Source of the DNA: Clostridia bacterium
GTDB lineage: Bacteria; Bacillota; Clostridia; Christensenellales; Aristaeellaceae
DNA: 64,000 nucleotides
Reading direction: 5' to 3'
NCBI GenBank assembly: GCA_017397895.1
Contig: JAFQHP010000010.1
Coordinates: 1-64,000, forward strand
The notes beneath the pieces were generated by a model, which ran no database searches, was not told the DNA's origin, and saw only the letters and a list, made by a program, of their open reading frames with translations. Shown here in pieces: positions 59,930 through 64,000 of the stretch (positions are counted from its first letter, which is position 1; each line of letters starts with the position of its first letter). The position numbers and the translations under genes are program-made.

Positions 59930-59998
59930 CTTTCTTCACCTCGTTCGTTATTGGAAAGAACCCCTTTCCCCTACCCGGCAAAACCGCCATACAGAGGA

Positions 59999-60030
59999 AT
60001 ATGCAGGGCAAACATTTCTGCCCTGCATAT
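59999..60030 (-). terminator. Hairpin between glgD and glgA
   Basis: ATATGCAGGGCA and TGCCCTGCATAT, a perfect 12-bp stem with an 8-nt loop and a weak T run; a partial terminator or processing site. Confidence 0.6.
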
Positions 60031-60069
60031 TGTATCATTTGCTGCGGGCAAGGGTCAGGCCCACATGGG

Positions 60070-61191
60070 TTACACGATCAGGTCCTTGGCCACCACGATG
60101 GGATAATTGCGGGGGCCGATAAGCCGGGTTTCTTCCCGGATGACGGACTGCTTATCCAGAATGCAGTGGTCAATTTCGGCATCCTTCTTCACGCAGCCGT
60201 CCTGCATGATGATGGAGTTTTTCACCACAGCGCCCTTTTCGATGTGCACGCCCCGGAAGAGGATGCTGTTTTCCACCGTGCCTTCAATCACGCAGCCGTC
60301 GGCCACCAGGCAGTTTTTCACCTGAGCGCCGGTCACATAGCGGGAGGGCATTTCGTCCCGCAGCTTGGTGAGCACAGGACGGTCGGCGTCGAAGAAATTG
60401 CGGCGGGTTTCGGCGTCCATCAGTTCCATAGAGGCTTCGAAATAGGCCTGCACGGAGTCGATGTACCAGGACTTGCCGGTGTATTCATAGCCGTACACCC
60501 GCAATGTGCCTTCGTAGATGCCGTTCATGAGCAGGTCGCGGGTCAGATGGTACTGGCCGCGGGACACAGCACGGTCCACCAGGTCGATCAGCAGTTCACG
60601 CCGCACGCACATGCATTCCATATAGGTGTAGGGCATCCGGGAGATGGTGGGGTCCACTTCCAGGCCCGTCACACGGCCGGTTTCGTCCACGTCGATGTAG
60701 CGGCCGGCGCCGTTGCGGCGCATGGAGGGTTCCTTGGTGTACAGCAGGGTGATATCGGCGCCCTTTTCGATGTGGGCAGAGAGCATTTCGTCATACTTGG
60801 CGGAATAGAGGATGTGCGTATCCGTAACCACCACATAGCGTTCCTTGCTGCGGCGCAGGTAGTGCAGATTGGAGCGCACGGCATCCAGGAAGCCGGCATA
60901 CACGCCCACGTTGTCCCGCGTCATGAAGGGAGGCAGCATCACAAGGCCGTTGCGCTTGCCATGCAAATCCCATTCACGGCCGGAGCCCAGATGGTCCATG
61001 AGGCTGTTGTAGTTGCGCTGCAGGATCACGCCCACATTGCGGATGCCGCTGGACACCATGGCGGACAGCGGGAAGTCGATCAGGCGGTAGCGGCCGTAAA
61101 TCGGCACGGCGGCCACAGCACGGTTGGTGGTCAGTTCACGCAGCTGCGCGTCACGTTCTCCGGTATAGATGATACCCATCATGCTTTTCAT
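60070..61191 (-). CDS. glgD: GlgD, regulatory subunit of glucose-1-phosphate adenylyltransferase
   Basis: 373 residues. Nucleotidyltransferase fold plus left-handed beta-helix (CVIEGTVENSILFRGVHIEK, VVKNSIIMQDGC). The N-terminal active-site motif GGxGxRL is replaced by MGIIYTGERDAQLRELTTNR, the usual degenerate form in GlgD, which activates GlgC in a heterotetramer. Starts 17 bp after glgC. Confidence 0.93.
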   Translation of the reverse strand: MKSMMGIIYTGERDAQLRELTTNRAVAAVPIYGRYRLIDFPLSAMVSSGIRNVGVILQRNYNSLMDHLGSGREWDLHGKRNGLVMLPPFMTRDNVGVYAGFLDAVRSNLHYLRRSKERYVVVTDTHILYSAKYDEMLSAHIEKGADITLLYTKEPSMRRNGAGRYIDVDETGRVTGLEVDPTISRMPYTYMECMCVRRELLIDLVDRAVSRGQYHLTRDLLMNGIYEGTLRVYGYEYTGKSWYIDSVQAYFEASMELMDAETRRNFFDADRPVLTKLRDEMPSRYVTGAQVKNCLVADGCVIEGTVENSILFRGVHIEKGAVVKNSIIMQDGCVKKDAEIDHCILDKQSVIREETRLIGPRNYPIVVAKDLIV

Positions 61192-61208
61192 TGTCTCTTC
61201 CCCCTTCC

Positions 61209-62384
61209 TTAATTATCAGCGAACTGTTCGCCGGCCTTGATAACCGTGTTTTCGGGCACCTTCACGCCCTGGCCCACCACGGCGATGAGGCCTTCTTCTT
61301 CGCCCACCACACAACCGGCCAGAATTTCGGCATTTTCGGCCACGATGGCACGGCGGATGGCAGCGCCCTTGCGGATGACGGCGCCGGGCATGATCACACT
61401 GTCGATCACTTCTGCGCCTTCTTCCACAATCACGCCGGAAGAAAGGATGGAGTGGACGGCTTTGCCCATGATTTCGCAGCCTTCGGTGATGAGGCAGTTA
61501 TCCACGGTGGCGCCGTCGGCAATGTGATGGGGGGGCATGCCCAGGTTCCGGGCATAGATGCGGAACTTCTTGTCATGCAGGTCAATTTCCGGCTTTTCGG
61601 CCAGCAGGTCCATATTGGCTTCCCACAGGCTTTCGATGGTACCCACGTCCTTCCAGTAATCGTTGAAGGAATAGGCCACCATCTTCTGGCCGTCACCCAG
61701 CATGGCGGGGATGATGTTCTTGCCAAAGTCATTGGAGGAATTGGGATTCTGCTCGTCCTCGATGAGGTACTTGCGCAGCTTTTCCCAGGTGAACACATAC
61801 ACGCCCATGGAGGCGTTGTTGGACTTGGGATTCTTGGGCTTTTCCTCGAACTCCACGATGTTGAAGTTTTCGTCGGTGTTCATGATGCCAAAGCGGCTGG
61901 CTTCTTCCCACGGCACCTGGCGCACGGCGATGGTGGCGTCGGCGCCCAGCTTTTCGTGGTGGGCGATCATGGCGGCATAGTCCATCTTGTAAATATGGTC
62001 GCCGGAGAGGATCAGCACGTAATCGGGGTTATACTGGGCAATGAAGGCCAGGTTCTGGTAGATGGCATTGGCGGTACCCTTGTACCATTCGCCGCTGGCG
62101 CCGGTCTGGTAGGGGGGCAGCACAAACACGCCGCCGGAAACAAGGTCCAGATCCCAGGGGGCGCCGCTGGCGATATAAGCATTCAGTTCCAAGGGACGGT
62201 ACTGGGTCAGAACGCCCACCACGTCGATATTGGAATTGGTGCAGTTGGACAGGGGGAAGTCGATGATGCGGTACTTACAGCCGTAAGGAACGGCAGGCTT
62301 GGCCATTTGCTTCGTCAGGATCCCCAGACGGCTTCCCTGGCCGCCAGCCAGCAGCATGGCCACGCAACGCTTTTTGCCGGGCAT
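61209..62384 (-). CDS. glgC: Glucose-1-phosphate adenylyltransferase GlgC
   Basis: 391-residue catalytic subunit making ADP-glucose from glucose-1-phosphate and ATP. Intact pyrophosphorylase signature [60 protein letters not shown] and a C-terminal beta-helix ([20 protein letters not shown]). First committed step of glycogen synthesis, between glgB and glgD. Confidence 0.96.
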   Translation of the reverse strand: MPGKKRCVAMLLAGGQGSRLGILTKQMAKPAVPYGCKYRIIDFPLSNCTNSNIDVVGVLTQYRPLELNAYIASGAPWDLDLVSGGVFVLPPYQTGASGEWYKGTANAIYQNLAFIAQYNPDYVLILSGDHIYKMDYAAMIAHHEKLGADATIAVRQVPWEEASRFGIMNTDENFNIVEFEEKPKNPKSNNASMGVYVFTWEKLRKYLIEDEQNPNSSNDFGKNIIPAMLGDGQKMVAYSFNDYWKDVGTIESLWEANMDLLAEKPEIDLHDKKFRIYARNLGMPPHHIADGATVDNCLITEGCEIMGKAVHSILSSGVIVEEGAEVIDSVIMPGAVIRKGAAIRRAIVAENAEILAGCVVGEEEGLIAVVGQGVKVPENTVIKAGEQFADN

Positions 62385-62460
62385 ATGAAAAACTCCCTTC
62401 TTATTCAGCTTTTGCCCCTCTTTTTGCAGGACAAAAACGCTTTTTTTCCAGTCAATTTGT

Positions 62461-62466
62461 ATTATA
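62461..62466 (-). promoter_or_regulatory. Probable internal promoter before glgC
   Basis: Extended -10 TGTTATAAT on the minus strand in the 126-bp glgB-glgC gap; no strong -35. Confidence 0.45.
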
Positions 62467-62510
62467 ACACAAAATATGCCAATTTGGAAGATATTCGGCC
62501 ATATTTTGCA

Positions 62511-64000
62511 TTATTTCTTTTTGGGCGGCTTTTTCACCTGGAAGTACACCGTGCTCAGCGGCGGCACGCACACATGGCAGCTGTAGGGCAGCCCGTTCCA
62601 GGGAATTTCCTCCGCCTTAATGGTCCAGGCATTGTACTGATCGCTGCCGGCAAATTCCGCCCGGTCCGAGTTGAGCACTTCCTTCAGCTCGCAGTCATAG
62701 GGCAGGCCGATGCGGTACTGGTCGTAAAAGCCGGGGGTGAAATTGGTCACACAGGCGATGGGGGTGTGCCGGCCGTCGGACCGCATGAAGGCCAGGATGC
62801 TTCTCTCTGCATCGTTCACGCTGAGCCACTGGAAGCCGTCCCAGCCGTCGTCCTTGGCATAGAGGGCGGGGGTATTGCGGTAGAACTTGTTCAGCTTTGC
62901 CACGAACTTCTGCATCTCCGGATGCTTTTCGTACAACAGCAGGAACCAGTCCAGCTCAATATCGTCCTTCCATTCGATGTAGTGGCCGAACTCGCTGCCC
63001 ATGAAAAGCAGCTTCTTTCCGGGATGGGCCATGGTGTAGCCGTACAGGGCACGCAATCCCGCAAACTTCTGCCACAGATCCCCCGGCTGCTTATCCAGCA
63101 TGGAGTGCTTGCCGTGCACCACTTCGTCATGGGAGAAGGGCAGCACATAGCTTTCGGAGAAGGCGTAGTACAAAGAGAAGGTCAGCTTGTCGTGGTGGTA
63201 CTTGCGGTAAACGTGATCCTTCTTGATGTAGTAGAGGATATCGTTCATCCAGCCCATGTTCCACTTGAAGCCAAAGCCCAGGCCGCCCGCATCGGTGGGC
63301 TTGGTCACCATGGGCCAGGCGGTGGCTTCCTCTGCGATCATCATGATGCCGGGGCATTCCCGGTATGCCGCAGCGTTCAGCCGCCTGATAAAATCAATGG
63401 CCTCATAGTTTTCCTTGCCCCCGTCTTTGTTGGGCATCCAATTTCCGTCTTCCTTGCAGAAATTGTGGTACAGCATGCAGCTGACGGCGTCGCAGCGCAG
63501 CCCGTCCGCATGGTATTCCTTCAGCCAGAACAGGGCGTTGGAGCAAAGGAAGGAGCACACCTCTCCCCTGCCGTAGTCAAACAGCATGGTACCCCACTGG
63601 GGCATTTCCCCCCGCATGGGGTTTTCATGCTCATAGCAGGGGGTGCCGTCAAAGCGGCGCAGACCGATTTCGTCCCGGGGGAAATGGGCGGGCACCCAGT
63701 CCAATATCACGCCGATGCCGGCCTGATGCAGTTTATCGATCAATTCCTTCAGGCCGTCCGGGTCGCCGTAGCGGGCGGTGGGGCTGTAATACCCCGTCAC
63801 CTGGTAGCCCCAGCTACCGTCAAAGGGATGCTCCATCACCGGCAGAAACTCCACATGGGTGTACCCCATCTTGCGGATATAGGGCACCAGGCGCTTTGCA
63901 ATCTGGCGGTAGGTGAGCATTTTGCCCTTTTTCGTCTGCCGCCAGGTGCCCAGGTGCATTTCATAAATGTTCACGGGGCTGTGGTAAGCGTCCCAGGTTT
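62511..64000 (-). CDS. glgB: 1,4-alpha-glucan branching enzyme GlgB (5' end outside window)
   Basis: GH13 branching enzyme. At least 496 codons are visible; the frame is open through base 64000 and the sequence just upstream reads TWDAYHSPVNIYEMHLGTWR, so the N-terminal CBM48 part lies beyond the window. Catalytic residues: nucleophile Asp in ADGLRCDAVSCML, acid/base Glu in MMIAEEATAWP, third Asp in LPFSHDEVVHGK. A GTG at 63974 is an internal valine, not a start. First visible gene of the glycogen cluster. Confidence 0.94.
   Translation of the reverse strand, partial: TWDAYHSPVNIYEMHLGTWRQTKKGKMLTYRQIAKRLVPYIRKMGYTHVEFLPVMEHPFDGSWGYQVTGYYSPTARYGDPDGLKELIDKLHQAGIGVILDWVPAHFPRDEIGLRRFDGTPCYEHENPMRGEMPQWGTMLFDYGRGEVCSFLCSNALFWLKEYHADGLRCDAVSCMLYHNFCKEDGNWMPNKDGGKENYEAIDFIRRLNAAAYRECPGIMMIAEEATAWPMVTKPTDAGGLGFGFKWNMGWMNDILYYIKKDHVYRKYHHDKLTFSLYYAFSESYVLPFSHDEVVHGKHSMLDKQPGDLWQKFAGLRALYGYTMAHPGKKLLFMGSEFGHYIEWKDDIELDWFLLLYEKHPEMQKFVAKLNKFYRNTPALYAKDDGWDGFQWLSVNDAERSILAFMRSDGRHTPIACVTNFTPGFYDQYRIGLPYDCELKEVLNSDRAEFAGSDQYNAWTIKAEEIPWNGLPYSCHVCVPPLSTVYFQVKKPPKKK

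Noticed and set aside
63974..64000. GTG 63974 as the glgB start
   Set aside because: The frame is open upstream and reads TWDAYHSPVNIYEMHLG, the conserved interior of branching enzymes; the gene continues past the window.

Overview
The window looks like chromosomal DNA from an anaerobic, spore-forming member of the Clostridia (Bacillota). The evidence is a CtsR-ClpC stress operon, a SpoIVB-type sporulation protease, RNase J, SmpB-tmRNA, LuxS, a T-box leader and a ferredoxin-dependent 2-oxoacid oxidoreductase. Most genes are GC-rich. A few accessory genes (the sigma factor at 13.4 kb, the small secreted protein at 45.5 kb, the TIR-LRR and coiled-coil genes at 50-54 kb) read clearly AT-richer. 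Several solute-binding proteins end their signal peptides in A-x-A-EE with no lipobox cysteine, as I recall from Christensenellales-like gut lineages, but I cannot fix the taxon from sequence alone. No rRNA, CRISPR array or intact insertion sequence is visible.

Layout. 0-2.6 kb: clpC (cut by the window start) and its repressor ctsR, reading left. 2.7-8.5 kb: a polyamine uptake operon (XRE-cupin regulator, potABCD, and a secreted phosphodiester glycosidase coupled to potD). 8.6-13.2 kb: alanine dehydrogenase and a TAXI-type TRAP transporter. 13.3-15.1 kb: an ECF sigma factor with a very long C-terminal extension. 15.4-20.3 kb, leftward: pyrophosphatase, a GH113-like glycosidase, and a divergent isoleucyl-tRNA synthetase with a Cys/His-rich insertion. 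20.5-26.2 kb: a membrane protein, then an AraC regulator divergent from a LplABC-type carbohydrate ABC transporter. 26.3-28.5 kb: an SH3/PepSY secreted protein. 28.5-32.7 kb, leftward: a tightly packed operon of M19 dipeptidase, MtnN, dCMP deaminase, LCP protein, HAD phosphatase and RlmH. 34-35.7 kb: RNase J. 36-40.3 kb, leftward: a small helical protein, a CapA-like protein, an acidic membrane protein, and an SOS cassette (Y-family polymerase, small protein, SRAP protein) behind two LexA-type boxes. 40.4-45.3 kb: tRNA-Val, repeat elements, a metallo-beta-lactamase-fold hydrolase, a secreted serine hydrolase, a TM2 protein and SpoIVB.

46-50.4 kb holds the most interesting metabolic unit. A T-box leader whose specifier reads as a tyrosine codon precedes an AMP-forming acyl-CoA ligase and both subunits of indolepyruvate:ferredoxin oxidoreductase. 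A tyrosine-starvation switch implies that the cell uses these normally catabolic enzymes in reverse, to build aromatic amino acids from arylacetates. 50.4-54.2 kb is an accessory patch (TIR-LRR protein, sugar isomerase, coiled-coil protein). 54.6-57.8 kb carries tRNA-Arg, tRNA-Ser, a thioredoxin/thioredoxin reductase fusion, ssrA and smpB. Downstream of ssrA are three near-identical 105-bp cassettes bounded by inverted copies of the tmRNA 3' end. 57.8-64 kb: luxS and the glycogen operon glgB (partial)-glgC-glgD-glgA.

Two families of non-coding repeats run through the window. One is a multi-hairpin intergenic repeat (about 15.1, 35.7, 41.0-41.5 and a scrap at 45.3 kb) whose stems differ by compensatory base changes. 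The other is a tRNA/tmRNA-3'-end-tailed repeat (40.5-40.7 and 56.4-56.9 kb).
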